64,000 bases of DNA, taken from positions 1 to 64,000 of the forward strand of contig NZ_QOHG01000007.1 in NCBI RefSeq assembly GCF_003319125.1. The letters are read 5' to 3'. Origin of the DNA: Blastococcus sp. TF02A-26. Its GTDB lineage: Bacteria > Actinomycetota > Actinomycetes > Mycobacteriales > Geodermatophilaceae. The notes beneath the pieces are model-generated. The model was not told the origin of the DNA, searched no databases, and saw nothing but the letters and a program-made list of their open reading frames with translations. Shown here piece by piece: positions 25,026-32,494 of the stretch. Position 1 is the first letter of the stretch; each line of letters begins with the position of its first letter. Made by a program: the position numbers and the translations under genes.

Positions 25026-26009
25026 GTGACCCGCCCCGAGAACGGACCCGTCCCCGGGGGCGCCGGGACGCCGGCCGCGGGTGGCCGCCGGCGCGGCGCT
25101 CCCCGAACGTACGACTTCCGTCGCCCCACCAAGCTGTCCCGCGAGCACGTCCGCGTCCTGCAGATCGCCCAGGAGTCCTTCGCCCGCCAGGCGACCACCG
25201 TCCTGACCACGCTGCTGCGCACCGGCGCCCGCATGGAGCTGCTGACCATCGAGCAGCAGTCCTACGACGACTACCTCGCGACGCTGCCGAACCCCTACTT
25301 CCTCACGACGTTCACGCTGGAGCCGCTGGCCGGCAAGGGCCTGCTGGCCTACCCGCTGGACATCGCGATGGCCAGCGTGGACCACATGCTGGGCGGCTCC
25401 GGCGCCGCCGACCAGCCGGACCGGCCCATGACGGCGATGGAGACCACCATCACCGGTCAGCTGCTGGCCCGGCTGCTGGAGGAGTTCGCCGCCGCCTTCG
25501 CGCACATCACCGAGATCCAGCCGGTCCGCGACGGCCTCGAGTACAACCCCGCCCTCGCCCAGGCCGCCGCCGGATCCGACACCGTGATGGTGGCCAGCTT
25601 CGAGCTCTCCGTCGGCGACCGCGACGGCCAGGCCACCCTGGTCCTGCCGTTCTCCTCGTTCGCGACGCCGCTGAACAACGCGACCTCGCCGCACCTGTCC
25701 GAGGCCGCGCAGCGCAAGCGCCAGCGGGCCGCGGAGCTCCTGGCCGTGCGGCTGGAGATGGTCCCGGTCGACGTGAGCATCCGGTTCACCCCGCTCGAGG
25801 TGTCCTCCAGCGACCTGCTCTCCCTCGCCATCGGCGACGTGCTGCTGCTGCGCCACCCGCGGGACAGCCCCCTGGAGGTCACGACCAACGACGTGACGTT
25901 CGCCTACGCCATCGCCAGCAACCACCGGCGTCGGCTGGCCGCCTCCATCGTGCCCACCCCGTACGCCGCTCGGGACCTCACACGGGACATCGCAAAGGAC
26001 TCCGCATGA
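25026..26009 (+). CDS. fliM: FliM switch protein
   Basis: A 327-residue C-ring protein. The CheC-like middle domain contains RVLQIAQESFARQATTVLTT and LAYPLDIAMASVDHMLGGSG (family: GGxG). The C-terminal SpoA domain has VRLEMVPVDVSIRFTPLEVS, then LAIGDVLLLRHPRDSPLEVT. The N-terminal CheY-binding peptide typical of FliM (LSQxEIDALL) is not recognisable: the first 25 residues are Pro/Gly/Arg-rich. That may mean altered CheY-P docking. GTG start 25026; GGGAGG is very close upstream. Overlaps fliN (ATGA). Confidence 0.92.
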   Translation: MTRPENGPVPGGAGTPAAGGRRRGAPRTYDFRRPTKLSREHVRVLQIAQESFARQATTVLTTLLRTGARMELLTIEQQSYDDYLATLPNPYFLTTFTLEPLAGKGLLAYPLDIAMASVDHMLGGSGAADQPDRPMTAMETTITGQLLARLLEEFAAAFAHITEIQPVRDGLEYNPALAQAAAGSDTVMVASFELSVGDRDGQATLVLPFSSFATPLNNATSPHLSEAAQRKRQRAAELLAVRLEMVPVDVSIRFTPLEVSSSDLLSLAIGDVLLLRHPRDSPLEVTTNDVTFAYAIASNHRRRLAASIVPTPYAARDLTRDIAKDSA

Positions 26010-26761
26010 CCGCCTCGCTCGACTCCGTCCAGGCCTCCGAGACGATCTCCGCGGTCGTCGTCGCCGCCGCGCACGCGGCCGCCTCGCTCATCCCCTCGCC
26101 GGTCGACCTGGTCCCCGGCGAGGCGGTCACCGACCCCGACGCCGTCGCACTGCCGTCCACGGCGGCGGCGGCGGTCACCGCCCGGCTGTCCGGCGAGGTG
26201 TCCGGTGACGTCGTCCTGGTGCTGTCGGCGGAGATCGTCGAGGCGCTGGACAACTCCCCCGTCGGCCCGATGGACGTCCCCACCGCGCTGCGGCCGGCCC
26301 TCGAGGCGGCCGCCTCGGCGCTGGGCCGGGTGCGGGTCGACTCCGAGCGGACCGAGGACCCGGTCACCGCGCTGGACGGCCTGCGCGACAAGGGCATGTT
26401 CGTCGCGGTGCCGCTCTTCGGCGCCGGCGAGGAGGGCGAGGAGCACACCGCCACCCTGGCCCTGCAGGTCACGCTGCCCCAGCCCCAGCGCGCCCAGCGC
26501 GGGAGCCTGGAGCTGCTGCGGCACGTGGCCATGGAGGTCACCGTCGAGATCGGCCGCACCCGCATGACCGTCGGGGAGCTGCTCTCCCTGCACCCGGGCG
26601 AGGTCGTGGAGCTGGACCGCGCCGCCAGCGCGCCGGCCGACCTGCTCGTGAACGGCACCCTCATCGCCCGCGGCGAGGTCGTCGTCGTGGACGAGGACTT
26701 CGGCCTGCGGATCAGCGAGATCGTCAGCGACGCCACCGAGATCGGGGGCATGGTCCCGTGA
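26006..26761 (+). CDS. fliN: FliN/FliY-like switch protein
   Basis: A 251-residue protein. The C-terminal ~85 residues are a clear FliN SpoA domain: ELLRHVAMEVTVEIGRTRMT, VGELLSLHPGEVVELDRAAS, DLLVNGTLIARGEVVVVDED, FGLRISEIV. The N-terminal ~150 residues resemble a CheC-like domain (GDVVLVLSAEIVEAL, LRPALEAAASALGRV), making it more like FliY than the ~100-residue FliN. Catalytic CheC Glu/Asn residues are not clearly recognisable, so phosphatase activity is uncertain. ATGA overlap with fliM, GTGA with fliO. Confidence 0.92.
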   Translation: MTASLDSVQASETISAVVVAAAHAAASLIPSPVDLVPGEAVTDPDAVALPSTAAAAVTARLSGEVSGDVVLVLSAEIVEALDNSPVGPMDVPTALRPALEAAASALGRVRVDSERTEDPVTALDGLRDKGMFVAVPLFGAGEEGEEHTATLALQVTLPQPQRAQRGSLELLRHVAMEVTVEIGRTRMTVGELLSLHPGEVVELDRAASAPADLLVNGTLIARGEVVVVDEDFGLRISEIVSDATEIGGMVP

Positions 26762-27180
26762 CGTGGATGCTGATCCGGCTGGTGCTCTCACTGGCCTTCG
26801 TCGGCGGCGTGCTCTGGTTCGCCGCCCGCCTGGCCCGCAAGCGCGGGCTGGGCCAGTCCAACGGGCTGGTCGAGATCGTCTCCCAGCAGCGGGTGAGCCG
26901 GGCCAGCACCGTCAACGTCATCCGGATCGCCGACCGCGTGCTGGTCGTCGGGGCCACCGAGCAGACCGTCACCCTGCTGGCCGAGATGGACAGCGAGATG
27001 GTCGAGGCCACCCTGGCCGACCGCGAGCTCGCCGCCCTGACCGCCGGCGGGTCCGGCGCCGGCTCGCACCGGCCCCTCGTGGCCCCCCGCAGCGGCGGGA
27101 TCCTGGCCGGCTCCGTCCTCGACCGCGGCAGCTGGGGCGGCTTCGTGCAGCAGATGCGCGAGCGGACGGTCCGACGCTGA
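26758..27180 (+). CDS. fliO: FliO export gate assembly protein
   Basis: A 140-residue protein: one N-terminal membrane helix (~4-21), then a basic cytosolic domain with the family stretch GLVEIVSQQRVSRASTVNVI, RIADRVLVVGATEQTVTLL. FliO assists FliP assembly. GTG overlaps fliN; its stop overlaps fliP (TGATG). Confidence 0.9.
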   Translation: MTWMLIRLVLSLAFVGGVLWFAARLARKRGLGQSNGLVEIVSQQRVSRASTVNVIRIADRVLVVGATEQTVTLLAEMDSEMVEATLADRELAALTAGGSGAGSHRPLVAPRSGGILAGSVLDRGSWGGFVQQMRERTVRR

Positions 27181-28022
27181 TGACGACCGCCACCCCCGTG
27201 CCCGCGCGGACGACCTCGCCGGCACTGCGCCGGACCGTCGTCCTGCTGCTGGCGCTGCTCGCCGGCGCGGTGGCGGCCGTCCTCCTGGCCGGCCCCGCCT
27301 CCGCGGCGCCGACCGCCCCCACCGCCCCGACGGCGCCGACCGCACCGGTCGCCCCGGCCGTCGACGGCGGCGTCGACATCTCCGTCGGCGGCGGCAGCCC
27401 GAGCAGCTCGGTCACGCTGATCCTCGCGATCACCGTGCTGTCGGTCGCGCCGTCGGTGCTGCTGCTCGCCACCTCCTTCACCAAGATCGCGGTGGTGCTG
27501 TCGCTGACCCGCAACGCGCTGGGTCTGCAGTCCTCGCCGCCGAACTCGGTGCTCACCGGCATCGCCCTGTTCCTCACGCTCTTCGTGATGGGCCCGGTGT
27601 TCTCCGACATCAACGAGGTCGCCGTCCAGCCGTACCTGGACGGGCAGATGACGGTGTCGCAGGCCTACGAGACCGGCGTCGTGCCGCTCAAGGAGTTCCT
27701 GCTCGACAACACCAGGGACGACGAGCTCGAGCTCATGGTCGGGCTCTCGGGCGAGGAGCAGCCGGAGAACCGGGAGTCGGTGAGCATGACCACGCTCATC
27801 CCCGCGTTCGTGCTCTCGGAGCTGAAGAGCGCCTTCATCATCGGGCTGGTCATCTTCATCCCCTTCCTGGTACTGGACATGCTCGTCAGCTCCGCCCTCA
27901 TGGCGATGGGCATGATGATGGTGCCGCCGTCGATCGTGTCGCTGCCCTTCAAGCTGCTGCTCTTCGTGATCGTCGACGGCTGGGCGTTGATCACGACATC
28001 GCTGGTCGGGAGCTACACGTGA
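27180..28022 (+). CDS. fliP: FliP export gate membrane protein
   Basis: A 280-residue FliP. A cleavable signal peptide (~19-45) is followed by a short PTA repeat (~45-58) and then the family core: SVTLILAITVLSVAPSVLLL, ATSFTKIAVVLSLTRNALGL, LFLTLFVMGPVFSDINEVAV, LIPAFVLSELKSAFIIGLVI, FIPFLVLDMLVSSALMAMGM. FliP, Q and R form the export channel. I chose the ATG at 27180 by overlap with the fliO stop and by the signal peptide. Confidence 0.95.
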   Translation: MTTATPVPARTTSPALRRTVVLLLALLAGAVAAVLLAGPASAAPTAPTAPTAPTAPVAPAVDGGVDISVGGGSPSSSVTLILAITVLSVAPSVLLLATSFTKIAVVLSLTRNALGLQSSPPNSVLTGIALFLTLFVMGPVFSDINEVAVQPYLDGQMTVSQAYETGVVPLKEFLLDNTRDDELELMVGLSGEEQPENRESVSMTTLIPAFVLSELKSAFIIGLVIFIPFLVLDMLVSSALMAMGMMMVPPSIVSLPFKLLLFVIVDGWALITTSLVGSYT

Positions 28023-28046
28023 GCCCCGCGAAGACGGAGTCGAGCC

Positions 28047-28322
28047 ATGTCTGACGCCGACGTCACCGAGATCGCCATCCGGACGATGATGGTGGGGGCG
28101 AAGGTGGCCGCCCCGATCCTGCTCACCGCGCTGCTGGTCGGCTTCCTCATCTCGCTGTTCCAGGCGGCCACGCAGATCCAGGAGGCCACGCTCTCCTTCG
28201 TCCCCAAGATGATCGCCGTCGCCATCGCGCTGCTGGTCACGGGCAACTGGGTGCTGTCGGAGCTGGTCAGCTTCACCCAGGCCCTGTTCGACGACCTCCC
28301 GCGGCTGCTCGGGCGGACCTGA
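28047..28322 (+). CDS. fliQ: FliQ export gate protein
   Basis: A 91-residue, two-helix membrane protein: ILLTALLVGFLISLFQAATQ and QEATLSFVPKMIAVAIALLV, the family signature QxxTQIxExTLxFxPK. CGGAGTCGAGCC precedes the ATG. Four copies complete the FliP-Q-R gate. fliR follows after five bases. Confidence 0.95.
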   Translation: MSDADVTEIAIRTMMVGAKVAAPILLTALLVGFLISLFQAATQIQEATLSFVPKMIAVAIALLVTGNWVLSELVSFTQALFDDLPRLLGRT

Positions 28323-28327
28323 CCGGT

Positions 28328-29092
28328 ATGGACCTCGAGGTCCCGGCAGTCACCCTCGTGGCGCTGCTGCTGGCCACGGCGCGGGCGGCCGGCTTCGTCC
28401 TGCTCGCCCCGCCGTTCAACACCCGGAGCATCCCCGCCCCGGTCAAGGGAGCCCTGTCGCTGGCCCTCGCGGTCGCGCTGTTCACCCGCATCGCCCCCGA
28501 CCTGCCCGAGCCGACCGCCGGCTTCGTGATCGTCGGCGCGGTGACCGAGGTGGTCATCGGCGCGGCGCTGGGCTTCGTCGTCCAGGTCTTCTTCGCCGCG
28601 GTGCAGATCGCCGGCGACCTGATCGACGTCAGCGGCGGCTTCTCGATGCAGCCGGCGTACGACCCGCTGTCGATGAACTCCAGCGGCACGATCGCCCGGC
28701 TGCACTACCTGCTGGCGACGACGCTGCTGTTCACCAGCGGCGGGCACCTGATGATCGTCCGCGGCTTCGCCACGTCCTACGAGGGGCTGCCCGTCGGCGG
28801 CGGGGTGCCCACCGAGCACCTGGCGGAGGTGCTGGTCACCGCCTTCTCGATGATGTTCCTCGCCGCGCTGCAGATCGCCGGGCCCATGGTCGCCGTCCTG
28901 CTGCTGGCCGACGTCGCCCTCTCGCTGCTGTCGCGGGCCGCGCCGGCGCTGAACATCTTCGCCATCGGCTTCCCGGTGAAGATCATGCTCACCCTGGCCC
29001 TGCTGGGGCTGACCTTCCCGCTGCTCCCGCCGGCGCTCGACGCGCTGCTCGAGCAGGCCACCCGCGCCATCGTCTCGCTGAAGAGCGGCTGA
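28328..29092 (+). CDS. fliR: FliR export gate protein
   Basis: A 254-residue polytopic protein with about six hydrophobic segments. Family features: ATARAAGFVLLAPPFNTRSI, PAPVKGALSLALAVALF, DLIDVSGGFSMQPAYDPLSM and LLLADVALSLLSRAAPALNI, FAIGFPVKIMLTLALL. The ATG at 28328 leaves no strong ribosome site; translation is probably coupled to fliQ. Confidence 0.95.
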   Translation: MDLEVPAVTLVALLLATARAAGFVLLAPPFNTRSIPAPVKGALSLALAVALFTRIAPDLPEPTAGFVIVGAVTEVVIGAALGFVVQVFFAAVQIAGDLIDVSGGFSMQPAYDPLSMNSSGTIARLHYLLATTLLFTSGGHLMIVRGFATSYEGLPVGGGVPTEHLAEVLVTAFSMMFLAALQIAGPMVAVLLLADVALSLLSRAAPALNIFAIGFPVKIMLTLALLGLTFPLLPPALDALLEQATRAIVSLKSG

Positions 29093-29141
29093 TGGACACC
29101 CGCTGGTGGGCCCGCACCTCCCGATGTGAGGGGGTGAGCTA

Positions 29142-30290
29142 GTGGCCAAGGACGGCCCCGGTGGGGAGAAGACCGAGAAGCCGACACCGAAGAAGATCAA
29201 GGACGCCCGCAAGGAAGGGCAGATCCCCAGGACCCAGGAACTGGGTACCTGGGCCGGCGTGGCGGCGGCGAGCTTCCTCATGCCGATGCTCGTCGGCAGC
29301 GCCTACGACGCGGTGGGCGAGTTGTTCGTCCAGGTGCGCGCCGTCGCCGACGACCCGCAGCCCGAGCGGGTCACGGCGATGCTCGGCCTGGCGCTGACGG
29401 CGTTCCTCACCACGCTGCTGCCCGCCGGGGTGGCCCTGATGGTCGTGGGCCTCGTGGCCTCGGCCGCCCAGGGCGGCGTCACGGTGACGACGAAACCGCT
29501 GAAGCCGACGCTGAAGAAGCTCAACCCCTTCCCCGGGATCAAGCGGATGTTCGGCACCCAGGGAATCTGGGAGGCGACCAAGGCGGTCATCAAGACGGCG
29601 GCCCTGGGGGCGGTCGTCGTGGTCACCAGCAGCCGGGCGCAGGAGATGGTGTCCGCCGCCGGCGCGCTGCCGATCTCCGCGATCGTCGCGACGTTCACCG
29701 ACTCCGCGGTGCTCATGCTCCGGGTCGTCGCCGTCACCGGGCTCGTGATCGCCGTGGCCGACTACGTCATCGTCCGCGTGAAGATGATGAAGCAGCTCAA
29801 GATGAGCCGCTACGAGATCGAGCAGGAGTACAAGCAGTCCGAGGGTGACCCGCACGTCAAGGGCCAGCGCCGGGCCGCGGCACTGGCGATCTCCCGCAAC
29901 CGCATGATGGCCGAGGTCGCCGACGCCGACGTCCTGCTGGTGAACCCGACCCACGTCGCCGTCGCCCTCAAGTACGAGGCCGACAAGGGCGCTCCCCGCG
30001 TGGTGGCCAAGGGCGCCGACCTGATCGCGGCGAAGCTGCGCGAGAAGGCCGCCGAGGCGCGGGTGCCGATGGTGCAGGACATCCCCCTGGCGCGGGCGCT
30101 GCACGCCTCGTGCGAGGTGGGCCAGGAGGTCCCGCCGCAGCTGTTCACCGCCGTGGCGCGGGTGCTGGCCTTCGTCATGCAGTTGGGTGCTCGGGGCGTG
30201 CGCGGCGGCATCCACGCCCCGGGCTTCCAGGCACCCGACGTGACGGACCTGCCGGTGGCCGGTCGCAGGAGGCAGCCCGCGGCGTCCTGA
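29142..30290 (+). CDS. flhB: FlhB export switch protein
   Basis: A 382-residue FlhB. N-terminus EKTEKPTPKKIKDARKEGQI, four membrane helices (~37-55, ~90-110, ~145-165, ~190-210), and the self-cleaving NPTH at residues 268-271 (VLLVNPTHVAVALKYE) that switches export from hook to filament substrates. Conserved cytosolic tail: VAKGADLIAAKLREKAAEA, VPMVQDIPLARALH. GTG start at 29142. A ~30-residue Pro/Arg tail is extra. A large palindrome follows. Confidence 0.96.
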   Translation: MAKDGPGGEKTEKPTPKKIKDARKEGQIPRTQELGTWAGVAAASFLMPMLVGSAYDAVGELFVQVRAVADDPQPERVTAMLGLALTAFLTTLLPAGVALMVVGLVASAAQGGVTVTTKPLKPTLKKLNPFPGIKRMFGTQGIWEATKAVIKTAALGAVVVVTSSRAQEMVSAAGALPISAIVATFTDSAVLMLRVVAVTGLVIAVADYVIVRVKMMKQLKMSRYEIEQEYKQSEGDPHVKGQRRAAALAISRNRMMAEVADADVLLVNPTHVAVALKYEADKGAPRVVAKGADLIAAKLREKAAEARVPMVQDIPLARALHASCEVGQEVPPQLFTAVARVLAFVMQLGARGVRGGIHAPGFQAPDVTDLPVAGRRRQPAAS

Positions 30291-30309
30291 CCCCCGCCCG
30301 TCCCCTCGA

Positions 30310-30366
30310 CGAGATCTGCACTCTCGTCGGCATCAGCCGCTGATGCCGACGAGAGCGCAGATCTCG
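30310..30366. repeat. 57-bp near-perfect palindrome between flhB and flhA
   Basis: Arms 30310-30337 and 30339-30366 are 28 bases each with one mismatch and a single central base. They carry GAGATCTGC at the outer ends. As RNA it would form a very stable hairpin 20 bases after flhB, so it may act as a terminator; as DNA it could be a REP-like element or protein-binding site. Its sequence differs from the nested palindromes elsewhere in the window. Confidence 0.85.
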
Positions 30367-30436
30367 CGGTGCTGCGCGTCCGCGTGGGGCTGCCGTGACG
30401 CGTGGGTCGAAGACGGGTGCCCGCTCGACTGGAACT

Positions 30437-30444
30437 GCCGATGT
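30437..30444 (+). promoter_or_regulatory. candidate -10 for leaderless flhA
   Basis: GCCGATGT, identical to the flgB -10 box, ends exactly seven bases before the GTG at 30452. No TCAA-type -35 is present 15 bases upstream, so this is a hypothesis, supported by the lack of a ribosome binding site before that GTG. Confidence 0.3.
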
Positions 30445-30451
30445 CTCTGCC

Positions 30452-32494
30452 GTGAAGGGCATCAGCAAGGCCGCCGTCCCCATCGGCGTCGTGGCCATCG
30501 TCCTCATGCTGGTGGTCCCACTGCCCTCGGCGCTGCTGGACCTGCTGCTGGGCCTCAACATCACCGCGTCGCTGCTGATCCTGCTCGTCTCGATGCAGAT
30601 CAGGAAGCCGCTGGACTTCGCCGTCTTCCCGGCGCTGATCCTCATCGCGACGCTGTTCCGGCTCGCGCTGAACGTCTCCTCCACCCGGCTGGTCCTCAGC
30701 GACGGGTTCGCCGGCAAGGTCATCGAGGCCTTCGGGCACTTCGTCATCGGCGGATCGCTGATCGTCGGTCTGGTGATCTTCGTGATCCTGACGATCATCC
30801 AGTTCGTCGTCATCACCAACGGTGCCGGCCGCGTCGCCGAGGTCGGCGCCCGCTTCACCCTCGACGCCATGCCCGGCAAGCAGATGGCGATCGACGCCGA
30901 CCTCAACGCCGGCCTGATCAACGAGGAGCAGGCGCGCAAGCGCCGCGCCGAGGTCACCGCCGAGGCCGACTTCTACGGCTCCATGGACGGTGCCTCGAAG
31001 TTCGTCAAGGGCGACGCCATCGCCGGCATCATCGTCATCCTGATCAACCTCATCGGTGGCTTCGCCATCGGCATCATGCAGAAGGGCATGGCGCCCGGCG
31101 AGGCGGTCAGCACCTACTCGCTGCTCACCGTCGGTGACGGCCTGGTGTCGCAGATCCCGGCCCTGCTGCTCTCCACCGCGACCGGCATCATCGTCACCCG
31201 ATCGGCCACCGAGGGTGACATGGGCAGCGACCTGATCGCCCAGCTCGGCCGCTTCAAGCAACCGGTGCGGATCGCCGGCGGCGCGGCGATCGCCATGTGC
31301 CTGATCCCCGGTCTCCCGAAGCTGCCGTTCCTGATCATCGGTGGCGTCTTCCTCTTCATGGCCTCCCGCATGACCGACGAGGTGCTCCAGGACGACGACG
31401 CCGAGGTCCCCGCCGACGCCGACGACGAGCCACGCCCGGACTCCCCCGAGGCCATCGCGGAGAAGATGCGGGTCGACCCGCTGGAGCTCGAGGTCGCCTT
31501 CGACCTGGTCGACCTCGTCGACGCCAGCCGCGGCGGCGACCTGCTCGACCGCGTGAAGGCCCTGCGCCGCAAGGTCGCGATGGACACCGGCCTGGTCATC
31601 CCGCTGGTGCGCACCCGCGACAACCTGGACCTGCCGTCGTCCCAGTACGTCATCTGGCTCAACGGCGTCCCGGCCGCGAAGGGCTCCTCCCCCGCCGGCA
31701 TGGTCCTGGCCATCGGCGACGGGCTGGACGGGCTGCCCGGTCGCGCCACCCGGGAGCCGGTCTTCGGCCTGGCGGCCAAGTGGGTGCCCGCGGAGATGCA
31801 GCGGCAGGCCGAGATGGCCGGCGCCACGGTGGTCGACCGCTCGTCGGTCATCACCACGCACCTGGCCGAGGTCGTGCGGCAGAACGCCTCGGAGCTGCTC
31901 GGCCGCGAGGACGTCAAGCTGCTCGTCGAGATGGTCAAGCGGACCCACCCGATCGTGGTCGACGAGCTCACCCCCGCGCTGCTCACCCTGGGCGAGGTGC
32001 AGCGGGTGCTGCACGCGCTGCTGGCGGAGAACGTCTCCATCCGCGACCTGGTGCGCATCTTCGAGGCGCTCTCGGTGCGGGCGAAGACCTCCACCGACCT
32101 CGACGGGCTGGTCGAGGCCGTCCGCGCCTCGCTCGGCGCCGCGATCAGCCACCCCTACGTCACCCCCGACGAGCGACTGCACGTGCTCACGCTGGACCCC
32201 GGCTTCGAGCAGCGCCTGCTCGAGGCGGTCCGGCAGAGCGACCAGGGCCAGGTCCTGGCGCTGGACGCCGGCAGCGTCGACGCGCTCGTCACCGGGTGCT
32301 CCGGACACCTGGAGGAGGCCGAACGCCACGGCTTCGCCCCGGTGCTCGTGTGCTCCCCCCAGGTCAGGGCGGCTCTGTCCCGCCTGATGCGCCAGGTCCT
32401 GCCCCGGCTGCCGGTGATCTCCTACTCGGAGGTCTCCCGGACGGCCACGATCGAGTCACTGGGAGTGGTGAACGGTGCCGTTGCCATCCGTTGA
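30452..32494 (+). CDS. flhA: FlhA export gate protein
   Basis: A 680-residue FlhA, matching the usual ~680-700. I prefer GTG 30452 over GTG 30395 because it gives the family N-terminus (VKGISKAAVPIGVVAIVLML). Eight membrane helices lie in the first ~310 residues, with the FHIPEP-region motifs RKPLDFAVFPALILIATLFR, LALNVSSTRLVLSDG and MPGKQMAIDADLNAGLINEE. The C-terminal nonameric-ring domain includes TRDNLDLPSSQYVIWLNGVP, VVDRSSVITTHLAEVVRQNA and LTPALLTLGEVQRVLHALLA. It docks export substrates and chaperones. It overlaps the next gene by 20 bases. Confidence 0.96.
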   Translation: MKGISKAAVPIGVVAIVLMLVVPLPSALLDLLLGLNITASLLILLVSMQIRKPLDFAVFPALILIATLFRLALNVSSTRLVLSDGFAGKVIEAFGHFVIGGSLIVGLVIFVILTIIQFVVITNGAGRVAEVGARFTLDAMPGKQMAIDADLNAGLINEEQARKRRAEVTAEADFYGSMDGASKFVKGDAIAGIIVILINLIGGFAIGIMQKGMAPGEAVSTYSLLTVGDGLVSQIPALLLSTATGIIVTRSATEGDMGSDLIAQLGRFKQPVRIAGGAAIAMCLIPGLPKLPFLIIGGVFLFMASRMTDEVLQDDDAEVPADADDEPRPDSPEAIAEKMRVDPLELEVAFDLVDLVDASRGGDLLDRVKALRRKVAMDTGLVIPLVRTRDNLDLPSSQYVIWLNGVPAAKGSSPAGMVLAIGDGLDGLPGRATREPVFGLAAKWVPAEMQRQAEMAGATVVDRSSVITTHLAEVVRQNASELLGREDVKLLVEMVKRTHPIVVDELTPALLTLGEVQRVLHALLAENVSIRDLVRIFEALSVRAKTSTDLDGLVEAVRASLGAAISHPYVTPDERLHVLTLDPGFEQRLLEAVRQSDQGQVLALDAGSVDALVTGCSGHLEEAERHGFAPVLVCSPQVRAALSRLMRQVLPRLPVISYSEVSRTATIESLGVVNGAVAIR

